A stretch of 38,226 nt of DNA from Candidatus Rifleibacteriota bacterium (GTDB lineage: Bacteria; Muiribacteriota; Ozemobacteria; Ozemobacterales; Ozemobacteraceae), in assembly GCA_015233155.1 (NCBI GenBank), contig JADFYG010000059.1, forward strand, positions 1-38,226. The letters run 5' to 3'. Position numbers and translations under genes: made by a program. The stretch's first letter is position 1. Every line of letters begins with the position of its first letter. This document shows, in pieces, positions 9,015 to 17,499 of this stretch. The notes under the pieces are model-generated. The model saw nothing but the letters and a program-made list of their open reading frames with translations. It did not search any database and was not told where the DNA came from.

Positions 9015-9471
9015 TCAACAGCGAGATCCTTTACCTGTGCGCTCCACCTGGGGAATTGTCGTTTCCGAATGTGAAACCGATATAGACATAACCGTCTCTC
9101 CCCCGGCTTTAAACATGCTGAAAATCGCGAGTGGATTTTTCAGTATTATGTATTTTCTTACACTGCTTCTCAGCCTTGTTTTATGCTATTCCGCACCAGA
9201 GAGAGAAGGAATTTCCGGCATATTGAAAACGGTGACGCAGTTTTCCGGAAAGGTGCCCGAAGCCATCTCGGTAAAACTCACTCCGGGGACACCTTGTCGC
9301 ATTGCTTTAACGGCCTATCCTGAACGCATTTTTTCCGGCACTCTGGAAAGCATCGGCGAGAAAGGGGAATATGACCTGTCGCTGGGGTATTCCCTCTTTC
9401 CGGTAACCATTCGAGTGGAAAACCCCGACCGCCTTCTTCGAATCGGCATGAGCGGCTCCGCCACTTTCTGA
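9007..9471 (+). CDS. Short membrane-anchored HlyD-like adaptor fragment
   Basis: A 154-residue protein with a cytoplasmic N-terminus (about 1-35), one membrane helix (about 37-60, IASGFFSIMYFLTLLLSLVL) and a C-terminal beta domain resembling the membrane-proximal barrel of HlyD/membrane-fusion proteins (KLTPGTPCRIALTAYPERIFSGTLESIG ... VENPDRLLRIGMSGSATF, about 90-154). The lipoyl and alpha-hairpin parts normally found in adaptors are absent, so it could not bridge to an outer-membrane channel alone. It overlaps the ABC gene end by 8 bases; AGGG lies 9 bases before its ATG. Either it is a minimal accessory subunit or a reduced adaptor that was never lengthened or has been trimmed. Homology to HlyD is judged by motif only. 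Confidence 0.7.
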   Translation: MTDQQRDPLPVRSTWGIVVSECETDIDITVSPPALNMLKIASGFFSIMYFLTLLLSLVLCYSAPEREGISGILKTVTQFSGKVPEAISVKLTPGTPCRIALTAYPERIFSGTLESIGEKGEYDLSLGYSLFPVTIRVENPDRLLRIGMSGSATF

Positions 9472-9483
9472 TCAGGAATGAGC

Positions 9484-11766
9484 ATGGATATCTACCAACT
9501 TTTCTCTGCTATATCCGATTTATCCAATCATGATCCCCGAATAAGATACAAGGCTATCGCCTGCCTCGGGACCGTCAAAGATTCCCGCAGTGTCGCCCCT
9601 TTGCTGAATTGCATCAGCGATTCAGATCGCTGGTGTCGGATCATGTCTATTCGGTCACTCGGACAGATCGGGCATCCATCCGCAAAAGCCGCCATCGAGC
9701 GACTTCTTTCCTCCGACGACAGTCTGATTCTTTCCACTGCTATCATCGCATTGAAAAACGTAGGTGACGAACAATCGCTGAACCTCGTCTCCGGCTTCCT
9801 TTTCGATATCCATCCAAGAATTTGCGCTGATGCAGTGGAAACCGTGGGGGAACTTTCCTGGAGACTTGCTTCCCGCCAGCATCTTCCATCAATCAGGCCT
9901 CTGCTTCATAGCGGCAACAATCGCCTCGTAGCCAATGCAGTAGTTGCCCTCTGCCGGAATCAGGAAACTACCCCACAGGAAATGGTCGGATTTATCCGGG
10001 AAAAACTGTTGTCTTCTTCGGAAAAATGGACGAGGGCAAGCGGCGTTTTCGTGCTGGGCGCCATAGGGTTCGGAGAGGAAGAGCTGATAAAATCTCTGAA
10101 CGATCAGTCTATCGATGTAGTAGTGAACGTTATCCGGGCTCTCGGCCGTATTAAAAATCCTGCATCAGTTCACGCGCTGGTTGATTTACTTGCCCGTGAA
10201 AACATTCGTCATAAAGTGGTCATAGCGCTGGGGGAACTCGGAGAAAAAAAAGCCAGTCAGGCGCTTATCAAGTATTTCAGTACATCGAATATTGCTGTCC
10301 AGCGCAAAATTATAGAGTCGCTCGGCAAAATCGCCGATCCCTCTGCTATAAGCTTACTGATCGAAAAACTGGACGACACTCATCTTGCCCTGGAGGCAAT
10401 CACAGCCCTGGGGCGCATGCATCATCCCGAAGCTTCGAAAGCCCTGATTTCGATGATACATAAGCCCCTTTCGTCTGAGAGTGAGCTGACGATAATTGAC
10501 GCCCTCGGGAATACGGGAGACCCCGCAATAATTCCCACGCTTATGGATTTACTTCAAAAACCTCAGCCCCCGCGAATATTCGAAACAGTATCGTGGGCGC
10601 TTGCAAGATTCGGAAAGGCCGCTGTTCCGGCACTATTCTCTCTTTTGAGCGATCCAAAGGCCAGTCAGTATGCTTTGAAAGCCTTTTCCGAGTTCAAGGA
10701 TGAAGCGGTTCCTCTGCTGATTGATCATCTGAAAGATCCGAAAAATTATGAGAATGCCATGAAAGCTATCGTACAGATCGGAGAGACCGCCATCCCCTTT
10801 TTACGCGCGGCATTCCGGGATGAGTCCGCTGACTCCGCACTGAAACTTCTTATATGCAAATGCATGTATCGTATTCTGAGCCCGAATTCACTCGAATTTT
10901 TCATTCAAAATCTGGAATCAGACGATACTGAAATTCGACGCTTCAGCGCATTTGTTTTGCCGATGTTCGAAAATTTCACTTCTTTCGAGAGGGAAATCCA
11001 ATCCCACCTCGCCAGCGTTGATCCGCTCGTTCGGATTGCCTGCGTAAGAGCCTTAAGCCATTCTGTTAATGATGCAAAAATCCAGGGACTGCTTACCGAA
11101 CGACTCGAGGATCCATACTGGGGTGTCCGCTATTATGCCCTGGAAGCAATCAGCGAAATAGATTCACCTGAACTGCTCGGACAATTTAAAACGCTTATTC
11201 AGTCAAAAGACCAGATTGTAAGTCGAAAAGCCGTTCAACAGTATATGAAGGTCTGCGGCGTCAGCATAAAGGATCTTATTGATGGAACGAACTTTGACTC
11301 GGCCCTGTTACAGGAAATTTTTCCGATATTAAAAAATATTTCCACCGCCGAGGAAGTCGGGGAAATAATTCCCCTTTTAGGAAACTCCGAGCCGAAAGTT
11401 GTTGATTTTGCCAACAATGTGCTTCTCGGGCTTATTGAACTTTCCAAGCCCGTTCTGATTGAGCAACTGCAAAATCCTGATCCGATAGTACGTTCGAGGA
11501 TCGCCATTTTACTCGGCAAAAGTGGTTCATTTGAGGCCATTCCGATCATCGCTGATATATTACGAAAAGAGGTAAATCCGCGTGTGCAAAAAATACTGGT
11601 ACAAAGTCTGTCGTTGTTCGGAATAAAGGCGACTCCGATAATTTTTTCCCTGCTCGGCTGTCATGAACACAAGGAAGACCTTCAGCTTCAGGAACTGCTG
11701 TATTCCGCTCTTGAAACGTTGAACCAGGGCCAATCAGCTCTGACGAACTTATCCATGCCGTTCTGA
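9484..11766 (+). CDS. HEAT-repeat (PBS-lyase type) scaffold protein
   Basis: About 760 residues of tandem two-helix HEAT units (for example DSRSVAPLLNCISDSDRWCRIMSIRSLGQIG, NPASVHALVDLLARENIRHKVVIALGELG). No signal peptide, membrane helix or catalytic motif is seen. Such solenoids bind other proteins. I place the start at 9484 because AGGA (9474-9477) is at a correct 6-base distance there; the in-frame ATG at 9478 directly abuts it. It lies 12 bases after the adaptor gene, inside the operon, so it may scaffold the exporter, the STAND ATPase or the phosphatase; which one cannot be told. The open frame is intact and coding throughout. Confidence 0.85.
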   Translation: MDIYQLFSAISDLSNHDPRIRYKAIACLGTVKDSRSVAPLLNCISDSDRWCRIMSIRSLGQIGHPSAKAAIERLLSSDDSLILSTAIIALKNVGDEQSLNLVSGFLFDIHPRICADAVETVGELSWRLASRQHLPSIRPLLHSGNNRLVANAVVALCRNQETTPQEMVGFIREKLLSSSEKWTRASGVFVLGAIGFGEEELIKSLNDQSIDVVVNVIRALGRIKNPASVHALVDLLARENIRHKVVIALGELGEKKASQALIKYFSTSNIAVQRKIIESLGKIADPSAISLLIEKLDDTHLALEAITALGRMHHPEASKALISMIHKPLSSESELTIIDALGNTGDPAIIPTLMDLLQKPQPPRIFETVSWALARFGKAAVPALFSLLSDPKASQYALKAFSEFKDEAVPLLIDHLKDPKNYENAMKAIVQIGETAIPFLRAAFRDESADSALKLLICKCMYRILSPNSLEFFIQNLESDDTEIRRFSAFVLPMFENFTSFEREIQSHLASVDPLVRIACVRALSHSVNDAKIQGLLTERLEDPYWGVRYYALEAISEIDSPELLGQFKTLIQSKDQIVSRKAVQQYMKVCGVSIKDLIDGTNFDSALLQEIFPILKNISTAEEVGEIIPLLGNSEPKVVDFANNVLLGLIELSKPVLIEQLQNPDPIVRSRIAILLGKSGSFEAIPIIADILRKEVNPRVQKILVQSLSLFGIKATPIIFSLLGCHEHKEDLQLQELLYSALETLNQGQSALTNLSMPF

Positions 11767-11814
11767 ACATGGCTGCCAAAGAAGACTAAATATTCATGAA
11801 TCTTTACGCCAAGC

Positions 11815-11879
11815 GAGATTCCTCAGATTCGTTCGGAATGACAAACAATACTGTCATTTCAGCCGAAGGGAGAAATCTC
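11815..11879. repeat. Hairpin-forming dispersed repeat (GTCATTTC...GAAGGGAGAAATCTC type)
   Basis: Imperfect inverted repeat: left arm 11815-11843 (GAGATTCCTC...CGGAATGACA), right arm 11852-11879 (TGTCATTTC...GAGAAATCTC), 8-base loop. A closely related hairpin is at 17500-17584. It occupies most of the 142-bp gap between the HEAT and STAND genes and has no T-run, so it need not terminate transcription. Similar sequences are scattered in many bacterial genomes. Confidence 0.8.
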
Positions 11880-11908
11880 AACTGACCGGTTAGCTCCCTT
11901 TGTTAATC

Positions 11909-14788
11909 ATGGTTCTGAATTATTACGGAAACACTGATTTCGGAGATCGTAATGTGAAAAAAGAGACAGTAGTTCGAGAGGATATGCCGGCTTTTTTACT
12001 TCCCACCCTCCCTCATGCCCTTTTCGGAAGAGAGAAAGAAATTCGATCTTTTTTTTCAGCGCTCGACAAAAAACGCATCTTTTGCATACAGGGAATGCCC
12101 GGAATCGGAAAAACGTTTCTTATGCTGTATCTCGCTCAAAAAATGAATGAGCATTACATGTGTTCGCGATTCAAAGGGAAGATTTTTTTTCTGGAAGTAA
12201 AAGAGGGCTGGCAGACTCAGACGTTCATTGATCAACTATCGCGATGTCTACAAAGATCCGGAGTTTCCGTCCGCGATCAATCATCCTCCACTCTTTATGA
12301 TTCGATTCAGGAAAAACTCCTCTATCTTATAGAGCTTCTTAACAGTGATACCTTTGCTATTTTCATTGATGATCTGCATTTTTTTTCCGCAACCGCGCAA
12401 ACAGAGATTCTGCGCCCTCTGCTTAAGTATCTGCGCTCTTCCAGACTATTTTTTTCTTCCTGTACCGAAATTTCTCTGACCCCCATAGAAAAACTGGAAA
12501 TATGGGAAGCCCGTTTGAAGGAGCTGGAACAAAAATCCGCCGACTCCCTGTTTCACGAATTCATTGAAAATGCAGACGTGAAACAGATCAGCGATCGGGA
12601 TATGCAAGCCATTTATTCACGCACTGGAGGACATCCGTTCACCATAAAGCTTATTGCCAGCGTGTTTCTCAATTCCCGCCAGGATTTGAGATATCTGCTC
12701 GATTCCGGCTCGATCTATTCACTGGAGGTCCGATCTTTTCTTGTACAACGAATCTTCGAGTATCTGTCTCCCACGGAAAAACACGGTCTGGCACTATTAT
12801 TATGCCTCCGAGGCTCAATCGAAGCGGATATACTGGAACAATTTGCCACCGCGGATCTTTGGGAGGCCATCCGAAAATTGCGTTCAAAGCTGTTGATTGA
12901 TATCACTCCCGAAGGACGGCTGCGCCTGCATACGATTATTCGGGAACATGGTATCAACCTCGTTCCACCCGATTCCCTCACTGAAAACCATTTATGGTGG
13001 GCTCGCTGCTTTCAAAGTCATTTCGCCGCTTCAAACCAGCGCACACAAGGCCTATTTCTTATCGAATATGTGTATCATCTTCTTATGGCGGGCTCACTGG
13101 AAAAAGCAAGTCAGGCGATGGATCAATTCCTGGTGGACTTATATCTTCAGGGAAGATTCGATGAAATACTTGACCTGTTCAGATTATTTCAGGAGAAAAA
13201 ACTTCCATTGGACCATAAGATGCTCATCACAAAAGGCAAAATACTCTACATCCAGGGAAAATGGAAAGAAAGTCGTGATCTGTTTCTCGACTTACGAAAA
13301 CGAATTGATAAGCCGCTCCTGCCCAAGATACTTACCTGCCTTGGTCACCTGGATGTCTGCCAGAATCATCTTGAATCAGCAATTGCCTTATATCTGGAGA
13401 GTTTGGATCTTACCAGAAAATCACGACAGACAGCGGAGCAGGCGGAAACTTTATTTTACCTTGGAGATGTTTATATTTTTCAAAAACGTGTGGAAAAAGC
13501 CCTGACATGTTTTCAGAAAAGCCAGATTCTGTTCAAAAAAGTCGGCGATATCGATGGAGTGACTGACGCCGGAATGAAAAAAGCCCATGCGCTGTACTTA
13601 TTGAACAAGGTTAGTGACGCGCGCGAAATTCTTCTTTATTCGGCGGATGTCTATATCGTGCGCAGCAATTTACTCGGACTGGCTGAAGTCCATCTTCAAC
13701 TTGCTCTTCTATCTTATCGGGAAAAGGCATGGAGTGAAGCATTGAACTATATTGAGGAAGCCATGGAGACGTTTTCCAAGCAGCACAACGTTCTCAAAAC
13801 ATTGTTCCTCAGTATCCTCCAGGGCAAAATTCTATTTTTTAGAAACGAGATGGATTCCGCGTGGGATATCCTGTCCGGAGCAGCTGAAATAGCTTCATTA
13901 CATGAACAAAACGAGGAATTAGCCGAGGTATCTTTCTTCCTTGCTCAAATTCTGGTGTCACGCTCCCGTCTTCCGGAAGCATTCTCAAAAATAGAGCCAT
14001 TTTCTGAACTTTATAATACTGAACTTGCCGCTCGAATAGAGATACTGAAAAGCGTCATTTTCTGTCTTCGGAAAAAGTTTGCAGACGCAGTTCTGGCGGC
14101 GAAATCATCACTGAAATGGCTCAATGGGACTGACTCTCCTCTGATCGCAATTTCCAACACTGTTCTTCGATGCATTCAAGCTCCTCCTGAGCAATCAAGG
14201 CAAGGAATACTCGTCTCCGAACCCCGCGAATATTCTGATAATCGATGGTCGGAAATACTTGATATGTGGCGATATGTAACTCTCGTAGAGCACGCGAGAG
14301 AAACTTGCGGCAGAAAAGTGATAACCAATGAAACTGAGCTCTGGGAAACAGACGAAACCATATCTCTCTGGAAAAAAGAGCCTGTCTTTGACCTGCTTTT
14401 TGATCTGGTCGAAAAGTGCGTCTATCTGCGCCCGCACGAAAAAATAAGCTTATACGATAAGCCCCGATTAAGCTCGCTTCTGGCTCTATTCATCAATAAC
14501 CCCGGGAAAAAATTCCGTCCGGCCGAACTGTATAAAAATGTCTGGGAGCAGGAATTCGATCCCGAAATCCATGACAGTAATATCCGCTCACATATTTCCC
14601 GTCTGCGACAGGCGATCGAATCACGACAAAGTCGTCGTAATTTTACATTTATTCTGAAATCTCCCGGCATTCAGGAATATTTTTTCAATCCACATACAAA
14701 ATATTGTCTCGTATTAGAAGGGAAGCCTTCACAATCTGCGGCCACATCTTTTAATATTTATTCGACTGTAAGCGCATCTGAATCATGA
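11909..14788 (+). CDS. STAND-type ATPase with TPR-like repeats and C-terminal winged helix
   Basis: About 959 residues, a MalT/AfsR-style signalling ATPase. The NTPase domain has Walker A GMPGIGKT (about 65-72 counting from the TTG at 11900) and Walker B FAIFIDDLHFF (about 152-161), followed by a helical/winged region. Roughly residues 350-780 are TPR-like helical repeats (for example AETLFYLGDVYIFQKRVEKALTCFQKSQ), the usual ligand-sensing part. The C-terminus (about 845-935) is an OmpR-type winged helix (KPRLSSLLALFINNPGKKFRPAELYKNVW ... SNIRSHISRLRQAIE), so it probably activates transcription on sensing a ligand. Having the DNA-binding domain at the C-terminal end resembles MalT rather than AfsR. 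Start is uncertain: ATG 11909 has no clear RBS; GTG 11954 (GGAG upstream) and the ATG near 11982 (GAGAGG upstream) are alternatives. It shares an ATGA overlap with the next gene. Confidence 0.85.
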   Translation: MVLNYYGNTDFGDRNVKKETVVREDMPAFLLPTLPHALFGREKEIRSFFSALDKKRIFCIQGMPGIGKTFLMLYLAQKMNEHYMCSRFKGKIFFLEVKEGWQTQTFIDQLSRCLQRSGVSVRDQSSSTLYDSIQEKLLYLIELLNSDTFAIFIDDLHFFSATAQTEILRPLLKYLRSSRLFFSSCTEISLTPIEKLEIWEARLKELEQKSADSLFHEFIENADVKQISDRDMQAIYSRTGGHPFTIKLIASVFLNSRQDLRYLLDSGSIYSLEVRSFLVQRIFEYLSPTEKHGLALLLCLRGSIEADILEQFATADLWEAIRKLRSKLLIDITPEGRLRLHTIIREHGINLVPPDSLTENHLWWARCFQSHFAASNQRTQGLFLIEYVYHLLMAGSLEKASQAMDQFLVDLYLQGRFDEILDLFRLFQEKKLPLDHKMLITKGKILYIQGKWKESRDLFLDLRKRIDKPLLPKILTCLGHLDVCQNHLESAIALYLESLDLTRKSRQTAEQAETLFYLGDVYIFQKRVEKALTCFQKSQILFKKVGDIDGVTDAGMKKAHALYLLNKVSDAREILLYSADVYIVRSNLLGLAEVHLQLALLSYREKAWSEALNYIEEAMETFSKQHNVLKTLFLSILQGKILFFRNEMDSAWDILSGAAEIASLHEQNEELAEVSFFLAQILVSRSRLPEAFSKIEPFSELYNTELAARIEILKSVIFCLRKKFADAVLAAKSSLKWLNGTDSPLIAISNTVLRCIQAPPEQSRQGILVSEPREYSDNRWSEILDMWRYVTLVEHARETCGRKVITNETELWETDETISLWKKEPVFDLLFDLVEKCVYLRPHEKISLYDKPRLSSLLALFINNPGKKFRPAELYKNVWEQEFDPEIHDSNIRSHISRLRQAIESRQSRRNFTFILKSPGIQEYFFNPHTKYCLVLEGKPSQSAATSFNIYSTVSASES

Positions 14789-17250
14789 TTCGAAAAATTT
14801 TTCAGGAATGGCGTCATACAATCAAAGATATTTTCAGATTTTCCAGCACTCCCCTGGCAGTTGCCATTTTCTTTTTTGTCGGCGCCGTACCCTTGTATGT
14901 CTTTCTTAGCGGATATTTTGATGCCTCAGTTATGGAACGCAAACTGACCGACACCAAAATTCGACTGATTTCCCGCACAATCGATATCGATCCGCGAATT
15001 GTAATTATTGAAATCGATGCAAATAGTCTTGGCATCATCAAAAATCAATGGCCATGGCCTCGCGCAATATATGCTGAACTTCTTCGGCGACTTGAGGTCG
15101 TCAAGCCGGCCGGTGTTATTTTCAGCATTCTTTTTCAACAACTGGAAGGCCCGCAACAAATGAGCCAGGGTGACAGAGAACTGGTTGAGGCAATGAAATC
15201 ATCACGCAATGTCTTTCTGCTCCAGTTGATTCAGGAAACTGCCTGGCAAGGGCTCTCTCAGACAAGTATAGTTTCTCCGCATGAAGATTTTTGCAATGCC
15301 TGCAGGGGACTTGGTTTTTCCCGCGTTCCCCTGGACGAAGACAATATTGCCCGCCTGCTTACGGTTTTCATGCCGGACTCCGACGCTGTTTCTCTTATAT
15401 CCTGTTGTCTTTCCGCTTTGAATGCCGGGAAACCTCTGGAACGAACACAATTATTCGATGATCAGAATCTTTTGGTTGCCTATTCAGGAACGGGCGGAAT
15501 TCCGCGCATTCCCATCTCAACATTATTAGATGCATCATGGAAAAAGCAGCTTTCCCCGGGGGATGCGCAAATTCCCACACTTCTGCCGTCAATAGACTTT
15601 TTTAAAGACAAACTGGTAATAGTCGGGGTTACAGCCCCAATATTTCACGATCAATTTTATTCACCTGACGGACTTCTTTCCGGTGTTGAATTCCTGGCCA
15701 ATGCTGTGAACACGGCCTTGCACGACATTATAATCAGGAATTTCAACGGAGTCATGATCAGATTATTTTTTATGTTTCTTGCAGGGATTGCAGCAAGCAT
15801 AACCATTTGTAATCCCGGAATAAGTCATAAGACGAAGTTGTTATTTCTGTTGTCGGGAATCATTATCATATTATGTACCAATTTTTTCTTGTTTCTTTTC
15901 TTTCACATTCAGTCTCCCGGGATCTATCTGCTATTATTTTTTGGGTATTTGTATCTGCTCCAGCTCGCGGTTTGGGGACTCAAGGAAAGATTAACCAAGG
16001 AAATCATGGAAAAAGAATTGGAAATCGGTCGTAAGATGCAAATGTCTCTCCTGCCAGAACATATTCCTCAGGTGCCGGGAGTCGATATTTTTGCTGAAAC
16101 CAGGCCAGCGAACGAGATCGGCGGAGATTTATTCGATTTTATTCAATTCCCGGACGGACGTCTGGGAATTTTGATCGGAGACGTCGCAGGAAAGGGAGTT
16201 CAAGCTGGTCTCTTCATGGGAATGGCCAGTATAATTTTGAAGCATCACGGGGCTCGTTCAACTTCTCCGGCCGCGGCCCTTGAAGAAGCCAGCAGAACAC
16301 TCCGCGACCACTTTAATGGAATGGCGCCTACTTATTTAACCGGATGTTTTGCCGTTTTTGATCCGACCACCATGGAATTAAGCATCGCAAACGCCGGACA
16401 CGAGCCCCCAGTCTTTGTCACTCCCGATTCAGGCAGGATTGAGCAGATTCCGCTTTTTGGTCCTCCTTTGGGGCCGGTGTGGCTGATGGAACCAATAACC
16501 TATACGACATTCAAAGCCCATATTGTCGGCGGCATGACCGTTGTTTTTTTCAGCGATGGATTTACTGAAGCATTTAACGCCTCGAACAAAGTGTTCGGAA
16601 GGGAACGATTCTTCGAACTCATCAGCCTTAACGCTGATAAGACGCCAGCTGAACTTGGGCGGATTCTTCTTGAATCGGTAAAGGAGTTCGAAGCAGACGT
16701 CCCTCCGTCAGATGACAAGACGCTGGTGATTCTGAAATTTTCCGAAGCGGCTCGTAAAACCTTGCCTCTGATTGATATTGGCATGGACGAGCGAGTCGTC
16801 AAACTCAGGACAAATCTTGCAGACGGCTGGAGTGCACATGTTTTCCCCGCCGACTTTGCGATACTGAATCAATTCGTCGAAAGCCTTCTCAAGCAAATCG
16901 AAACGGTTGGGTTTACCTCAGCTGACTGCTTTTCCGTTGAGCTTCTTCTGGAAGAAGTTTTTTCCAATGCATGGAAACACGGTTGCGGGAAAAATCCGGA
17001 AAAGCGAATCAGTGTACTTGTTCGAATTCGTTCCGACATTTTTGAAATTTATATAGAAGATGAAGGTGAGGGATTTATACTCCCTTGCGGTGAAACGTGT
17101 AGTTCGTCCGCAAACAGTGTCTCTTATAATGACTCTGGACGCGGCTTGTCAATGATGCTCAAGTATGCCGACAAGTTATCCTATAATTCCAAAGGCAACA
17201 TAGTATATCTGACCAAAATAAAAACGACGGGCACAATGCCCGTCGCTTAA
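14785..17250 (+). CDS. CHASE2 sensor - PP2C (SpoIIE/RsbU) phosphatase - HATPase fusion
   Basis: An 821-residue membrane signalling protein. One N-terminal helix (about 20-43), an extracytoplasmic CHASE2 domain (about 48-310; hallmark DPRIVIIEIDANSLG...NQWPWPRAIYAELLRRL), three further helices (about 320-395) and a linker helix EKELEIGRKMQMSLLPE. The PP2C/SpoIIE domain (about 410-650) keeps its acidic metal ligands: GGDLFDF (445), IGDVAGKG (463), FSDGFTEA (589), DDKTLVILK (643). The C-terminal HATPase (about 680-810) has N-box EEVFSNAWKHG, G1 EDEGEGF and G2 GRGLSMM, as in RsbW-type kinases. One polypeptide thus carries both antagonistic activities of a partner switch, aimed at a STAS protein; the STAS gene heads the same operon. 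Starts within the STAND stop codon. Confidence 0.93.
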   Translation: MIRKIFQEWRHTIKDIFRFSSTPLAVAIFFFVGAVPLYVFLSGYFDASVMERKLTDTKIRLISRTIDIDPRIVIIEIDANSLGIIKNQWPWPRAIYAELLRRLEVVKPAGVIFSILFQQLEGPQQMSQGDRELVEAMKSSRNVFLLQLIQETAWQGLSQTSIVSPHEDFCNACRGLGFSRVPLDEDNIARLLTVFMPDSDAVSLISCCLSALNAGKPLERTQLFDDQNLLVAYSGTGGIPRIPISTLLDASWKKQLSPGDAQIPTLLPSIDFFKDKLVIVGVTAPIFHDQFYSPDGLLSGVEFLANAVNTALHDIIIRNFNGVMIRLFFMFLAGIAASITICNPGISHKTKLLFLLSGIIIILCTNFFLFLFFHIQSPGIYLLLFFGYLYLLQLAVWGLKERLTKEIMEKELEIGRKMQMSLLPEHIPQVPGVDIFAETRPANEIGGDLFDFIQFPDGRLGILIGDVAGKGVQAGLFMGMASIILKHHGARSTSPAAALEEASRTLRDHFNGMAPTYLTGCFAVFDPTTMELSIANAGHEPPVFVTPDSGRIEQIPLFGPPLGPVWLMEPITYTTFKAHIVGGMTVVFFSDGFTEAFNASNKVFGRERFFELISLNADKTPAELGRILLESVKEFEADVPPSDDKTLVILKFSEAARKTLPLIDIGMDERVVKLRTNLADGWSAHVFPADFAILNQFVESLLKQIETVGFTSADCFSVELLLEEVFSNAWKHGCGKNPEKRISVLVRIRSDIFEIYIEDEGEGFILPCGETCSSSANSVSYNDSGRGLSMMLKYADKLSYNSKGNIVYLTKIKTTGTMPVA
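17215..17245 (-). terminator. Rho-independent terminator of the proline-rich peptide unit
   Basis: On the minus strand: CGACGGGCA, loop TTG, TGCCCGTCG (17225-17245), followed directly by TTTTTATTTT (17224-17215). The stem is perfect and the T-run is on the minus-strand side, so it terminates leftward transcription. It is embedded in the last codons of the CHASE2-PP2C gene. On the plus strand it is followed by CTTAAACC and lacks a T-run. Confidence 0.85.
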
Positions 17251-17272
17251 ACCATTTCAGACTCTCAAAATA

Positions 17273-17356
17273 CTAGGGTCTGGGCGGCTTGGGATGTGGC
17301 AGGGGTGGCTTGGGTGGTTTTGGTGGATGTGGCATGGTATTTTCCCCTTTCGACAT
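17273..17356 (-). CDS. Small cationic proline-rich peptide (27 residues)
   Basis: A short ORF that I translated by hand. After a seven-residue leader (second codon Ser, then K-G-E-N-T) comes a Met followed by PHPPKPPKPPLPHPKPPRP and TAG. Twelve of 27 residues are Pro, with four Lys, one Arg, two His and one Glu, so it is strongly basic. Evidence that it is real: AGGA sits 7 bases before the ATG at 17356; AAGGGGA also precedes an internal ATG at 17335; a promoter lies just upstream and a perfect intrinsic terminator 27 bp downstream. The composition recalls proline-rich antimicrobial peptides (apidaecin/Bac-type) and SH3-like or ribosome-exit binding peptides, but that is resemblance only. It has no signal peptide. 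Its position convergent to an operon with an ABC exporter makes it a possible cargo, which is inference. It may instead be a small RNA. Confidence 0.6.
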   Translation of the reverse strand: MSKGENTMPHPPKPPKPPLPHPKPPRP

Positions 17357-17376
17357 TTTTTTCCTAGGACAATTGA

Positions 17377-17405
17377 AGTATAAAAAAACAACCGGCTCTT
17401 CACAA
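17377..17405 (-). promoter_or_regulatory. Promoter for the proline-rich peptide unit
   Basis: Read leftwards: TTGTGA (17405-17400), 17-bp spacer, TATACT (17382-17377). The -10 is one base from consensus. The expected start of transcription, near 17370, leaves a leader of about 14 bases containing the AGGA ribosome site. Confidence 0.6.
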
Positions 17406-17499
17406 GTAAAATCGTGTTGCACGTTGTTGCACAGTCGGGCAAACGTTTACTTATTTCGCTCTCAGACAAGCGTTTTCGCCTATTATATGTCGTTTTCAT

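Noticed and set aside
12897..13505. 202-codon plus-strand ORF inside the STAND gene
   Set aside because: Out-of-frame shadow rich in Cys, Trp and Arg; the STAND frame is continuous with clear motifs.
6116..17250. Calling the STAND/HEAT operon an anti-phage defence island
   Set aside because: No nuclease, TIR, toxin or pore-forming effector is encoded, and the STAND protein ends in a transcription-factor winged helix; the idea is kept only as something to test.
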